Of a DNA stretch of 9,169 nt, positions 1-6,648 are shown piece after piece. Numbering within the stretch: the stretch's first letter is position 1; each line of letters opens with the position of its first letter. Source of the DNA: a bacterium (GTDB lineage Bacteria; Planctomycetota; B15-G4; JADJEK01); the NCBI GenBank assembly GCA_030428825.1, contig JAUIEL010000244.1, positions 1 through 9,169 of the forward strand, read 5' to 3'. The notes beneath the pieces were generated by a model. It did not search any database and had not been told where the DNA came from. It worked only from the letters and a program-made list of their open reading frames with translations. The position numbers and the translations under genes are program-made.

Positions 1-291
1 CAGCACCCCCGGCGCGCCGTGACCGGGGCCGGCGACGAAGATCGCGGAGAGTTGGCGCTCGCGGACGACCCGGCCGGCGTGCACGTACGTGAACGACAGC
101 GCGGGCGAGGCGCCCCAGTGGCCGAGCAGGCGCTGCTTGACGTGCTCGGCGCGGAGCGGCTCCCTCAGCAGCGGGTTGTCTCGAAGGTGGATCATCGCGG
201 CGGCGAGGTAGTTGCATGCGCGCCAGGTCGCGTCGAGCGCGGCGAGTTCCTCGTCGCGGAGCGGTTCGGACGGGGCGGAGAGATCGGCCAT
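1..291 (-). CDS. xfp: Phosphoketolase (Xfp/Xpk), N-terminal fragment cut by window edge
   Basis: Phosphoketolase is a thiamine-diphosphate enzyme that phosphorolytically splits xylulose 5-phosphate (often also fructose 6-phosphate) into acetyl phosphate and an aldose phosphate in the cytoplasm. Only the first 97 residues are present; family members are about 790 residues, so the rest lies beyond the left edge. Visible family signatures are the YLAAAMIHLRDNPLL segment (28-42), RLLGHWGASPALSF (54-67) and FVAGPGHGAPGVL (85-97). His58 of GHWG and His91 of GPGHG match the conserved active-site histidines near the cofactor. The ATG at 291-289 is preceded by GGAGG with a 6-nt gap, which decides the start. 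The gene is divergent from acetate kinase, the enzyme that uses its product. Whether it is specific for Xu5P or also takes F6P cannot be told from this fragment. Confidence 0.93.
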   Translation of the reverse strand, partial: MADLSAPSEPLRDEELAALDATWRACNYLAAAMIHLRDNPLLREPLRAEHVKQRLLGHWGASPALSFTYVHAGRVVRERQLSAIFVAGPGHGAPGVL

Positions 292-297
292 GACGAG

Positions 298-302
298 CCT
301 CC
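298..302 (-). promoter_or_regulatory. Ribosome binding site of xfp
   Basis: GGAGG on the minus strand, six nucleotides before the ATG at 291. It is a near-consensus Shine-Dalgarno site and fixes the xfp start. Confidence 0.75.
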
Positions 303-378
303 GGTCGGGGGGCGAGGAGTCGCGCGGACGCAAGCAAGCTCCGTGCCTTGCCGACGCTACCGTAGGGGATGTTCGACC

Positions 379-386
379 GGGAGAGG
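379..386 (+). promoter_or_regulatory. Ribosome binding site of ackA
   Basis: GGGAGAGG lies six nucleotides before the ATG at 393. It selects this start over the in-frame ATG at 369, which lacks a comparable site and would add eight residues ahead of the conserved beta strand. Confidence 0.65.
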
Positions 387-392
387 TGCCCG

Positions 393-1499
393 ATGCGAGT
401 GGCCGTGCTGAACACCGGGAGCGCGACCGTGAAGGCGGCGCTCGTCGACGTCGGTGAACGCGTCGTCGTCCGCCGGCGCGGCCAGCGCGACGTCGGCGGA
501 GGGGGCGGCCTGGAGGAGGCCGTGGCGTCCGCGCTGACCGATGCGGGCGCATTCGACGAGCCGTTCGACGCGGTCGGGCACCGCGTCGTCCACGGCGGGA
601 CTCTGGTCACCTCGACCCGGATCGACGCGCGGGTCGAGCGCGCGATCGAGGATGCGATCCCGCTCGCGCCGCGGCACAACCGGCCGGCGCTCGACGCGAT
701 TCGATTCGTCTCGTCCCGCTTCCCCGACCGCCCCGCGGTCGCGGCGCTCGACACCGAGTTCCACGCCGCGCGACCGGAGGAATCGATGAGGTACGCGCTC
801 CCCCGGGACCTCGACGACGAGCGCAAGTTCCGGCGGACCGGTTTCCACGGGCTGGCCCACGCGGCGCTCGTCGAGGCGGTCGCGGCCGCCGAGGGGACCA
901 CGCCGGACGCCGTCGACGCGGTCACGCTGCAGCTCGGCGGCGGCTGCTCGGCGTGCGCGGTCCGCGGCGGCCGATCGATCGAGACGTCGATGGGGTACTC
1001 GCCGCTCGAGGGGCTCCCGATGGCGACGCGGTCCGGCGACGTCGACCCGTCCGTCGTCCTGGCGCTGGTGGAGGCCGGCCGTTCGCCGGCGGAGGTGCGC
1101 GACCTCTCGAGCCGTCGGTCCGGGTGGCTCGGGCTCGCCGGCGACGCCGACTTTCGCGCGGTCCTCGCCGCGGAGGCGCGCGGGGACGACCGCGCGCGCG
1201 TGGCGGTCGCGCTCCTGGTCCGCCGGCTCGTCCTGGTGACGGGCGCGTACCTGACGCTCCTCGGGGGGAGCGGCGCGGTCGTCTTCGGCGGGGGGGTCGG
1301 GTTCGGTTCGGCGGACCTCCGTCGCCGCGTCGCCGCCGGTCTCGGGGCGTGGGACGTCCGGCTCGACGACTGCCGGAACGAGTCGGGCGAGGCCGGCCCG
1401 ATCCACGCCGAGGGGAGCCGCCGGCTCTACGCGCTCGTCACGGAGGAGGAGCCGCCGATCGCGCGGAGGGTTCGCGAGGTGCTCGCCGGGCCGGCGTGA
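393..1499 (+). CDS. ackA: Acetate kinase, short divergent form
   Basis: Acetate kinase (ASKHA superfamily) interconverts acetyl phosphate + ADP and acetate + ATP. Next to phosphoketolase it would harvest ATP from the acetyl phosphate made there. The start at 393 gives MRVAVLNTGSATVK, with Asn7 at the family position. Other landmarks are GHRVVHGG (62-69, Arg64), LAPRHN (91-96), LDTEFH (119-124, Asp120), RRTGFHG (147-153, His152), TSMGYSPLEGLPMATRSGD (198-216, Arg213) and TEEEPPIAR (350-358). These cover the known Asn, Arg, Asp, His, Arg and Glu active-site positions. The protein has 368 residues against about 400 usual, mainly because the stretch before GHRVVHGG is short. Two normally strict motifs differ: LGNG is LGGG (181-184), and the ATP-site GIGENS is GVGFGS (301-306). 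The fold and name are secure; activity or substrate may be altered. The last 62 bp overlap the opposite-strand ATPase gene. Confidence 0.92.
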   Translation: MRVAVLNTGSATVKAALVDVGERVVVRRRGQRDVGGGGGLEEAVASALTDAGAFDEPFDAVGHRVVHGGTLVTSTRIDARVERAIEDAIPLAPRHNRPALDAIRFVSSRFPDRPAVAALDTEFHAARPEESMRYALPRDLDDERKFRRTGFHGLAHAALVEAVAAAEGTTPDAVDAVTLQLGGGCSACAVRGGRSIETSMGYSPLEGLPMATRSGDVDPSVVLALVEAGRSPAEVRDLSSRRSGWLGLAGDADFRAVLAAEARGDDRARVAVALLVRRLVLVTGAYLTLLGGSGAVVFGGGVGFGSADLRRRVAAGLGAWDVRLDDCRNESGEAGPIHAEGSRRLYALVTEEEPPIARRVREVLAGPA

Positions 1500-4191
1500 A
1501 CGCCAGCGTCGCCTGGCCGACCGCCAGCGGGACGAGGCTCGCGCCGAGGGCCAGCCCCCAGCCGGAGAGGCCGGGGTCGACGATCGACAGGACCGTCGCG
1601 AGCGGCGTCCACTCGACCGCCAGCACGAGCAGCCCGACGCAGAGGGCGAGCGCGCCCCAGACCCACGGATTCCGCGTCACCTCGTTCGAGAGCCACGCCG
1701 AGCTCCGGTTCCGCATGTTGAAGACGTACCAGAGCTGCGCGAGCGCGAGGGTGAGGAACGCGATCGTCGTCGCCTCGGCGTTCGGCCGGTCGAGCCCGAA
1801 CCGCGCCGTCGCGAGCGCGCCGAGGACCGCGCCGGCCATGACGCCGCCCTGGAGGAAGACGGCGCGCCAGTGCCTCCGCGTCAGGACCGGCTCCTTCGGG
1901 TCGCGCGGCGGGTCGTCCATCAGCGCGGGGCTCCCCTCGCCGACGCCGAGGGCGAGCGCGGGGAAGACGTCGGTCACGAGGTTCAGGAAGAGGATCTGCA
2001 GCGGCAGGATCGGCAGCGGGCCGGGCGTGAGCGCGCCGAGTCCGATCGCGAGGATCTCGCTGACGTTGCAGGTCATCAGGTAGACGACGAACTTCCGGAT
2101 GTTCGCGAAGATCGCGCGGCCGTGACGGACCGCGACGACGATCGTCCCGAACTCGTCGTCCCGGAGCACCATGTCGGCCGCCTCGCGGGCCACCTGCGTC
2201 CCGCGCCGTCCCATCGCGACGCCGATGTCCGCCTTCTTCAGGGCCGGCGCGTCGTTCACGCCGTCGCCGGTCATCGCCACGATCGCGCCGGCGCGCTGGT
2301 GCATCTCGATCAGGTCGAGCTTCTGCTCCGGCGACGCGCGCGCGATCACCGGCGCCGCGAGGAGTCGCTCCCGTCCGCCGCCGTCGAGCCGCGAGAGGTC
2401 GGCGAGCTCGCGCGCGTCGACGAACGACATCGGGTCGTCCGGCGCGGGGTCGATCAGCCCGACCGCGGCCGCCACGGTCCACGCCGTCGCCCCGTGGTCG
2501 CCGGTCACCATCACCACCCGGATGCCGGCCGCCTGACACGCGTCGATCGCTTCGCGCACCCGGGCCCGGGGCGGGTCGAGGAGGCCGACGAGCCCGAGGA
2601 GGACGAGCTCCTCGTAGTCGAACGCCTCCTCCGTCCCCGGCGCGACGGGCGCCGTCGCGAGCGCGAGCACCCGCTCCCCCCGCGCCGCCAGCGCCTCCGC
2701 CCGCGCCAGCCACTCCGCGCGCCCCGCGTCGTCGAGCGGCCGATCCCCCGCGCCGGTCCGGACGGCGGCGCACGCGTCGACGACCGTCTCCGGCGCTCCC
2801 TTCACGGCGGCGAACGGGCCGTCCGGCCCGGCGTGGATCGTCGCCATCCGTTTCGTGTCCGGATCGAACGCCAGCTCGCGCCGCTCCGCCGCCTCGCGCG
2901 CGAGCGCCGCGCGGTCGAGCCCGGCCTTCGCCCCGGCGACGACCAGCGCGACCTCGGTCGGATCGCCGTTCGCCCGCGCCTCGCCCCCGTCCGGATCGGG
3001 CGCGATCGTCGCGTTGTTGCAGAGGACTCCGACCCGCAGCGCCTCGAGCAGGAGCGCGTCGTCCGCCGGGTCGACCGGCGCGTCGCCGCGCCGGAACCGT
3101 CCTTCGGTCTCGAGCCCCGTCCCCTCGACCCGGACGGCGCCGTCCGCGAGCGCCAGCTCGACCAGCGTCATCCGGTTCTCGGTCAGGGTCCCGGTCTTGT
3201 CGGTCAGGATCACGGTCGTCGAGCCGAGCGTCTCGACCGCCGCCATCTGCTCGATCAGCGCGTTCTTCCGCGCCATCCGGAACATCCCGCGCGCCAGCGC
3301 GAGGGTGGCGACGATCGGCAGCCCCTCGGGGATCGTCGCGACCGCGAGCGCGATCCCGATCTCGACCGCGAACAGGAGGTCGTGCCCCGACGTCAGGACG
3401 GCGGCGGCGACGAGCGCGGCGATGACGAGGGTCAGGCCGATCAGCTTGCGCGCGAGGCGGTCGAGACGCTGCTCGAGCGGCGTCGCCTCCGGTTCGGCGG
3501 ACGCGACGAGCGCGGAGATCCGGCCGAGCTCGGTCTCCATGCCGGTCGCCGTGACGACCGCCTCCGCGGCGCCGCGCGTCACGGCCGTCCCCTTGAACAG
3601 CATCGGCGTCCGCTCGGCGAGCGCCGTCTCCGCCGGGACCGGCGCCGGATCCTTGGCGACGGGGAGCGACTCGCCGGTGAGCGCCGACTCGTCGGCCTGC
3701 AGCCGGGACCCGGCGACGAGCCGGACGTCCGCCGTCAGGACGTCCCCGGCGTCGAGGATCACGACGTCCCCCGGCACGAGGTCGCGCGCCGCGATCCGCG
3801 TCACCTCGCCGCCGCGCCGCACGGTCGCCTCCGCCTGCCCGAGCTCGCGCAGCGCCTCCATCGACCGGACCGCCCGCCGCTCCGTCACGAAGCCGATCGC
3901 CGCGTTCAGGAAGAGGACCGCCACGATCGCGCCCCCCTCGACCGTCTCCCCGAACGCGAACGCCGCGACCGCGGCGGCGGTGAGCAGCACGACGATCAGG
4001 TTCGCGAACTGCTCGGCGAGGATCCGCCACGACGACCGCGGCGGCGTCCGGCGGAGCTGGTTCGGCCCGTGGACCGCGAGCCTTCGCCGCGCCTCCGCCT
4101 CGTCGAGCCCGTTCGCGAGCGAACTGCCGAGGGATCGGAGGAGATCGTCGGGAGGGACGGACCAGGGAGCGGAGGCGGTGGTGTCGGTCAC
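1438..4191 (-). CDS. Ca2+-type (P2A-like) P-type cation-transporting ATPase
   Basis: This is an integral membrane pump that uses ATP and a phospho-aspartate intermediate to move cations, most likely Ca2+, out of the cytoplasm. The 917 residues give the full domain order: N-terminal cation-ATPase domain (about 10-60), TGES actuator motif (172-175), TM4 PEGLP (288-292), phosphorylation site DKTGTLT with Asp331, GDPTE (409-413), KGAPE (464-468), DPPR (539-542), MVTGD (561-565) and hinge TGDGVND (641-647). Ion-site residues resemble SERCA: Glu289 in TM4, Asn709 and Glu712 in TM5, Asn737, Thr740 and Asp741 in TM6. The TM8 glutamate of SERCA is not obvious (LALAQLW instead). I chose GTG at 4191 because VTDTTASAPWSV leads directly into the conserved domain. 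The frame stays open to a TTG at 4272, but neither start has a strong ribosome site. The C-terminal 20 residues (about 898-917) are Pro/Ala/Arg-rich and encoded antisense to the end of ackA. Mn2+ or another cation remains possible. Confidence 0.94.
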   Translation of the reverse strand: MTDTTASAPWSVPPDDLLRSLGSSLANGLDEAEARRRLAVHGPNQLRRTPPRSSWRILAEQFANLIVVLLTAAAVAAFAFGETVEGGAIVAVLFLNAAIGFVTERRAVRSMEALRELGQAEATVRRGGEVTRIAARDLVPGDVVILDAGDVLTADVRLVAGSRLQADESALTGESLPVAKDPAPVPAETALAERTPMLFKGTAVTRGAAEAVVTATGMETELGRISALVASAEPEATPLEQRLDRLARKLIGLTLVIAALVAAAVLTSGHDLLFAVEIGIALAVATIPEGLPIVATLALARGMFRMARKNALIEQMAAVETLGSTTVILTDKTGTLTENRMTLVELALADGAVRVEGTGLETEGRFRRGDAPVDPADDALLLEALRVGVLCNNATIAPDPDGGEARANGDPTEVALVVAGAKAGLDRAALAREAAERRELAFDPDTKRMATIHAGPDGPFAAVKGAPETVVDACAAVRTGAGDRPLDDAGRAEWLARAEALAARGERVLALATAPVAPGTEEAFDYEELVLLGLVGLLDPPRARVREAIDACQAAGIRVVMVTGDHGATAWTVAAAVGLIDPAPDDPMSFVDARELADLSRLDGGGRERLLAAPVIARASPEQKLDLIEMHQRAGAIVAMTGDGVNDAPALKKADIGVAMGRRGTQVAREAADMVLRDDEFGTIVVAVRHGRAIFANIRKFVVYLMTCNVSEILAIGLGALTPGPLPILPLQILFLNLVTDVFPALALGVGEGSPALMDDPPRDPKEPVLTRRHWRAVFLQGGVMAGAVLGALATARFGLDRPNAEATTIAFLTLALAQLWYVFNMRNRSSAWLSNEVTRNPWVWGALALCVGLLVLAVEWTPLATVLSIVDPGLSGWGLALGASLVPLAVGQATLAFTPARRAPREPSARSAAPPP

Positions 4192-4360
4192 GGCACGGCG
4201 CTTCAGGAACGGGATCCGACCCAGCCTAGAGATCCGTGCGATCGAGCACCCGGGGGATGGCGACCTCCCCAAGTACCCAGGCCGACCCCGATCCTCCGCG
4301 TGAGCGCCCTCTCCCTTGCTCTCGTTGCTCTCCCCTGCTCTCCCCTGCTCTCCTCCCTCC
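4192..4360. other. Intergenic gap between protease and ATPase genes
   Basis: These 169 bp hold no gene I can support. They contain the 10-bp tandem repeat at 4317-4355 and a weak GGGGA/TCCCC hairpin (4253-4257 with 4266-4270). No intrinsic terminator with a T tract is visible, so read-through from the protease gene to the ATPase is possible. Confidence 0.6.
4317..4355. repeat. Tandem 10-bp repeat, about four units
   Basis: Two perfect copies of TGCTCTCCCC (4326-4335, 4336-4345) are flanked by degenerate copies at 4317-4325 (TGCTCTCGT) and 4346-4355 (TGCTCTCCTC). The plus strand is nearly all pyrimidine, so the minus-strand transcript would carry a GA-rich run just after the protease stop codon. 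Function unknown; replication slippage is the simplest origin. Confidence 0.8.
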
Positions 4361-5575
4361 CTACGGCGTCTCGCCCGCTCCCTCCTCCTCTTCCCTTCCC
4401 TCCGGCGGCAGCACCTGCAGATCGATCGTCGTCGTGTGCAGCTTCCCCTTCCGGCGGTACGTCACGTCGACCCGGTCGCCCGGCCGGTGGGTGTCGAGGA
4501 GGCCGTACAGGTCGTCGAAGGTCCGCACGGGCCGGCCTTCGATCCCGGTGATGACGTCGCCGAGACCGAAGCGGAGGGTCTCGGGGTTCATGCTGCCGCG
4601 GAGGCCGGAGCGCTCGGCGGCGCTGCCGGGGAGGACGTAGGCGATCATCACGCCGTCGATGCGGCGGTCGACCTCGGTCTGCACGCGGACGCCGAGGCCG
4701 GCGCGCCGGGGGCGGCCGTGGTTGATCAGGTCCGGAACGATCCGGTTGACGGTGTCGACGGGGATGGCGAAGCCGATGCCGGCGCTCCCGCCGGCGTCGG
4801 AGACCATCGCCGTCGTCACGCCGATCAGCCGGCCCGCCGAGTCGAGGAGCGGGCCGCCGGAGTTGCCGGGGTTGATCGCCGCGTCGGTCTGGATGACGTC
4901 CTGGATGATCCGCCCGGCGCCGGTCCCCGAACGGATGGTGCGGCCGACCGCGCTGATGATCCCCTCGGTCAGCGTGCTGGAGAGGCCGAACGGGTTCCCG
5001 ATCGAGTAGGCGCGCTGGCCGACCCGGAGCGGCGCGGACCGGCCGACGACGATCGGGTTCAGGAGGGCGGCCGGCGCCTCGACGTGGAGGACGGCGAGGT
5101 CCTTGTCCTCGTCGATCCCGACCAGGCGCCCGGGCCAGTCGGAGAGGTCGGGGAGGCGGACGGTCAGGTCGACGGCGTCGCGGACGACGTGGTAGTTCGT
5201 CACGACGTGACCGCGGTCGTCCCAGACGAACCCCGACCCGCTGTCCCACTCGAACTCGTCGAGCGGCCCGTCCATCGGGGACCCCTCGATCGGCGCCGCG
5301 TCGAAGACCGTCCCGCCGGCGAGGCCGTCGCCCGGCTTCCGGTGGCTGGTCATGATGAAGACGACCGAGGGGGAGACCTGCTCGAACAGGGCGATCGTGC
5401 CGAGCTCGTGGCCGGTCAGGGGGTGGGCGCGCTCGGAGACCGAGCGGGGGGAGGCGTGTTCCTTGGCGAGGAGCGTGCCGACGAACAGGTCACGCGGGAC
5501 GAGGAACGCCCCGGCGAGGAAACAGACCGAGCCGACCGCGAGGACGAGCCCGTAGGGAGGCGACCGACGCGACAT
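4361..5575 (-). CDS. Membrane-anchored Deg1/HtrA-type serine protease with one PDZ domain
   Basis: This is an envelope serine endopeptidase of family S1C that degrades or processes misfolded proteins. Of its 404 residues, 8-26 form a hydrophobic N-terminal anchor, so the protease would face the periplasm. The catalytic domain (about 57-285) has TNYHVV with His129, DKDLAVL with Asp159 and INPGNSGGP with Ser239, a complete triad. A single PDZ domain follows (about 295-395). The phrases SGSGFVWD, IQDVIQTDAAINPGNSGG and GFAIPVDTVNRIV resemble cyanobacterial and plant Deg1 more than enterobacterial DegP, which has two PDZ domains. Before SGSGF sits a Gly/Pro/Asp/Glu-rich insertion (about 78-111) where DegP carries its LA loop. 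The ATG at 5575 has GGAG five nucleotides upstream; the frame is open far upstream, but that part is antisense to other genes. The tail (EGREEEEGAGETP) is acidic. The rhomboid gene lies upstream and the ATPase gene downstream on the same strand. Confidence 0.95.
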   Translation of the reverse strand: MSRRSPPYGLVLAVGSVCFLAGAFLVPRDLFVGTLLAKEHASPRSVSERAHPLTGHELGTIALFEQVSPSVVFIMTSHRKPGDGLAGGTVFDAAPIEGSPMDGPLDEFEWDSGSGFVWDDRGHVVTNYHVVRDAVDLTVRLPDLSDWPGRLVGIDEDKDLAVLHVEAPAALLNPIVVGRSAPLRVGQRAYSIGNPFGLSSTLTEGIISAVGRTIRSGTGAGRIIQDVIQTDAAINPGNSGGPLLDSAGRLIGVTTAMVSDAGGSAGIGFAIPVDTVNRIVPDLINHGRPRRAGLGVRVQTEVDRRIDGVMIAYVLPGSAAERSGLRGSMNPETLRFGLGDVITGIEGRPVRTFDDLYGLLDTHRPGDRVDVTYRRKGKLHTTTIDLQVLPPEGREEEEGAGETP

Positions 5576-5580
5576 GACCA

Positions 5581-5584
5581 CTCC
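5581..5584 (-). promoter_or_regulatory. Ribosome binding site of the Deg1-type protease gene
   Basis: GGAG on the minus strand, five nucleotides before the ATG at 5575. It supports this start within a much longer open frame. Confidence 0.6.
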
Positions 5585-5596
5585 GACACCGGGTGC

Positions 5597-5613
5597 CCAC
5601 CACAGTGCGGTGG
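5597..5613. repeat. Small inverted repeat upstream of the protease gene
   Basis: CCACC (5597-5601) and GGTGG (5609-5613) form a 5-bp stem with a 7-nt loop, about 20 bp before the protease start codon. It could be an operator or part of the 5' leader. The stem is short for such GC-rich DNA, so chance is quite possible. Confidence 0.3.
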
Positions 5614-5687
5614 TCCAAGCGTATCCGACCGGCGGGGGACGGGCAACGTGTAGCCGCCGCGCGGTCCGAGGTGACAGGGGCCGGAGG

Positions 5688-5711
5688 AGGCGCGCCCGGT
5701 GCGGCGCGCCT
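5688..5711 (-). terminator. GC-rich hairpin at the rhomboid stop codon, possible terminator
   Basis: AGGCGCGC (5688-5695) and GCGCGCCT (5704-5711) are a perfect 8-bp inverted repeat with an 8-nt spacer, starting inside the TAG stop codon (5712-5710) of the rhomboid gene. Each arm is also part of the self-complementary octamer GGCGCGCC. No T tract follows on the minus strand, so an intrinsic terminator would be atypical; an mRNA 3'-end stabiliser or attenuator fits equally well. Confidence 0.35.
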
Positions 5712-6555
5712 ACCGGAAGCGGACGTACGGGTAGTCGCGCGTGAAGCCGAGCCACACGCCGACCACCAGCGCGACGAGCGTGACGGCGATCAGGAAGAGG
5801 GCGAGGAGACGCGCGCCGTCGGACTCGCGGCCGCGTTGCAGGCGCCAGACGTCGAACGTCCAGGCGACGCCGAACCCGACCACCGCCCCCGCGCCGTGGG
5901 CCCAGTTGTTGACGCTCGAGACGAGGAACCCGAACACGACGCCGTACGCGAGCCACTGGAACCCGTAGCCGCGGATCCGTTCGCCGATCTCGCCGCCGCG
6001 ACGGTAGCCGTACGCGATCGCCGCGCCGATCAGCCCGAACACCGCGCCCGACGCTCCGATCGTGAACGGCACCTGGGTCATCGTGGTCACGAACGCGAGG
6101 GTCCCCGACGTGAACAGCACGATCACGAACCGCGCGTTGCCGTACCCGCCGATCACCACCCCGCCGAGCTGCCACAGCGCGGCGACGTTGAACAGGATGT
6201 GCAGGATCCCGGCGTGGAGGAGGCACCCGGTGATCGGGCGCCACCACTCGCCGTGGAGGACGGCCGCGGTCGCCATGGCGCCGGAGCGGAAGAGCGTCTC
6301 CGGGCCCGGTCCGAGCCCGAACAGTCCTCCGGCGACGAAGTCCCCGCGCTTGCTCGCCACCAGGCAGGTGACGAGGTAGACGACGATCAGGAAGAGGCCG
6401 AGCGGCTTGGAGAACGGCCGGTCGTTGTCGAACCAGGCGTCGAGCCGCCGCCGCTGGCCGAACAGCGACGGCCAGAGCCGCCCGCAGCCGGGGCAGCGCT
6501 TCGCGTCCGCCTCGACGACGACGCCGCACCGTCCGCACGTGGTCGCCGGGGACAT
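5710..6555 (-). CDS. Rhomboid intramembrane serine protease with N-terminal zinc ribbon
   Basis: Rhomboids cleave transmembrane segments of other membrane proteins inside the bilayer. This 281-residue protein begins with a cytosolic zinc ribbon, CGRC (7-10) and CPGC (21-24), followed by a basic linker and the rhomboid domain. TM1 is at about 51-67. The GEWWRP loop (102-107) leads into HAGILHILFN (His114, His119, Asn123), which marks TM2. The catalytic Ser169 lies in GASGAVFG and the catalytic His220 in NNWAHGAGAVVG, so the Ser/His dyad is intact. A further hydrophobic segment (about 255-272) near the end suggests a seven-TM or 6+1 layout. The ATG at 6555 is the only start that keeps the zinc ribbon without reading antisense into the next gene. 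Its ribosome site is poor, with AGGAG 15 nt upstream. It is the first gene of the minus-strand trio. Active protease: likely. Substrate: unknown. Confidence 0.95.
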   Translation of the reverse strand: MSPATTCGRCGVVVEADAKRCPGCGRLWPSLFGQRRRLDAWFDNDRPFSKPLGLFLIVVYLVTCLVASKRGDFVAGGLFGLGPGPETLFRSGAMATAAVLHGEWWRPITGCLLHAGILHILFNVAALWQLGGVVIGGYGNARFVIVLFTSGTLAFVTTMTQVPFTIGASGAVFGLIGAAIAYGYRRGGEIGERIRGYGFQWLAYGVVFGFLVSSVNNWAHGAGAVVGFGVAWTFDVWRLQRGRESDGARLLALFLIAVTLVALVVGVWLGFTRDYPYVRFR

Positions 6556-6648
6556 GACGCTCGTCTCGTGCTCCTGCCTCGAACGCGGAATCGGCCAGAC
6601 TACCGGCGGGGCGTCGTTTCGTTCGCGCCGTTTCGCTACAACGTCGGA
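6556..6648. promoter_or_regulatory. Divergent intergenic region between rhomboid and secreted-protein genes
   Basis: These 93 bp separate two genes transcribed away from each other, so promoters for both should lie here. CGTTTCG occurs twice (6615-6621 and 6629-6635), 14 bp apart, just before the plus-strand start. No convincing sigma-70 promoter can be picked by eye. Confidence 0.4.

Larger units (their letters stand above)
292..392. promoter_or_regulatory. Divergent intergenic region between xfp and ackA
   Basis: The 101 bp between the two start codons must carry the promoters for both divergent genes unless one is read from farther away. I see both ribosome binding sites at its ends. I see no convincing -35/-10 pair and no clear palindromic operator, so the regulatory call rests on gene layout alone. 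Confidence 0.45.

Noticed and set aside
357..1406. Minus-strand open frame opposite acetate kinase
   Set aside because: It is the antisense shadow of ackA; the product is low-complexity Arg/Asp/Pro sequence.
4192..4272. Extension of the ATPase to the TTG at 4272
   Set aside because: No ribosome site precedes the TTG, and the added 27 residues are outside the conserved N-terminal domain. GTG at 4191 is preferred, though its own site is weak.
1870..4551. A very long open frame on the plus strand (893 codons) opposite the P-type ATPase
   Set aside because: It is antisense to a gene with every P-type ATPase motif. Its product is an Arg/Asp-rich string without domains, the usual artefact of high-GC third positions.
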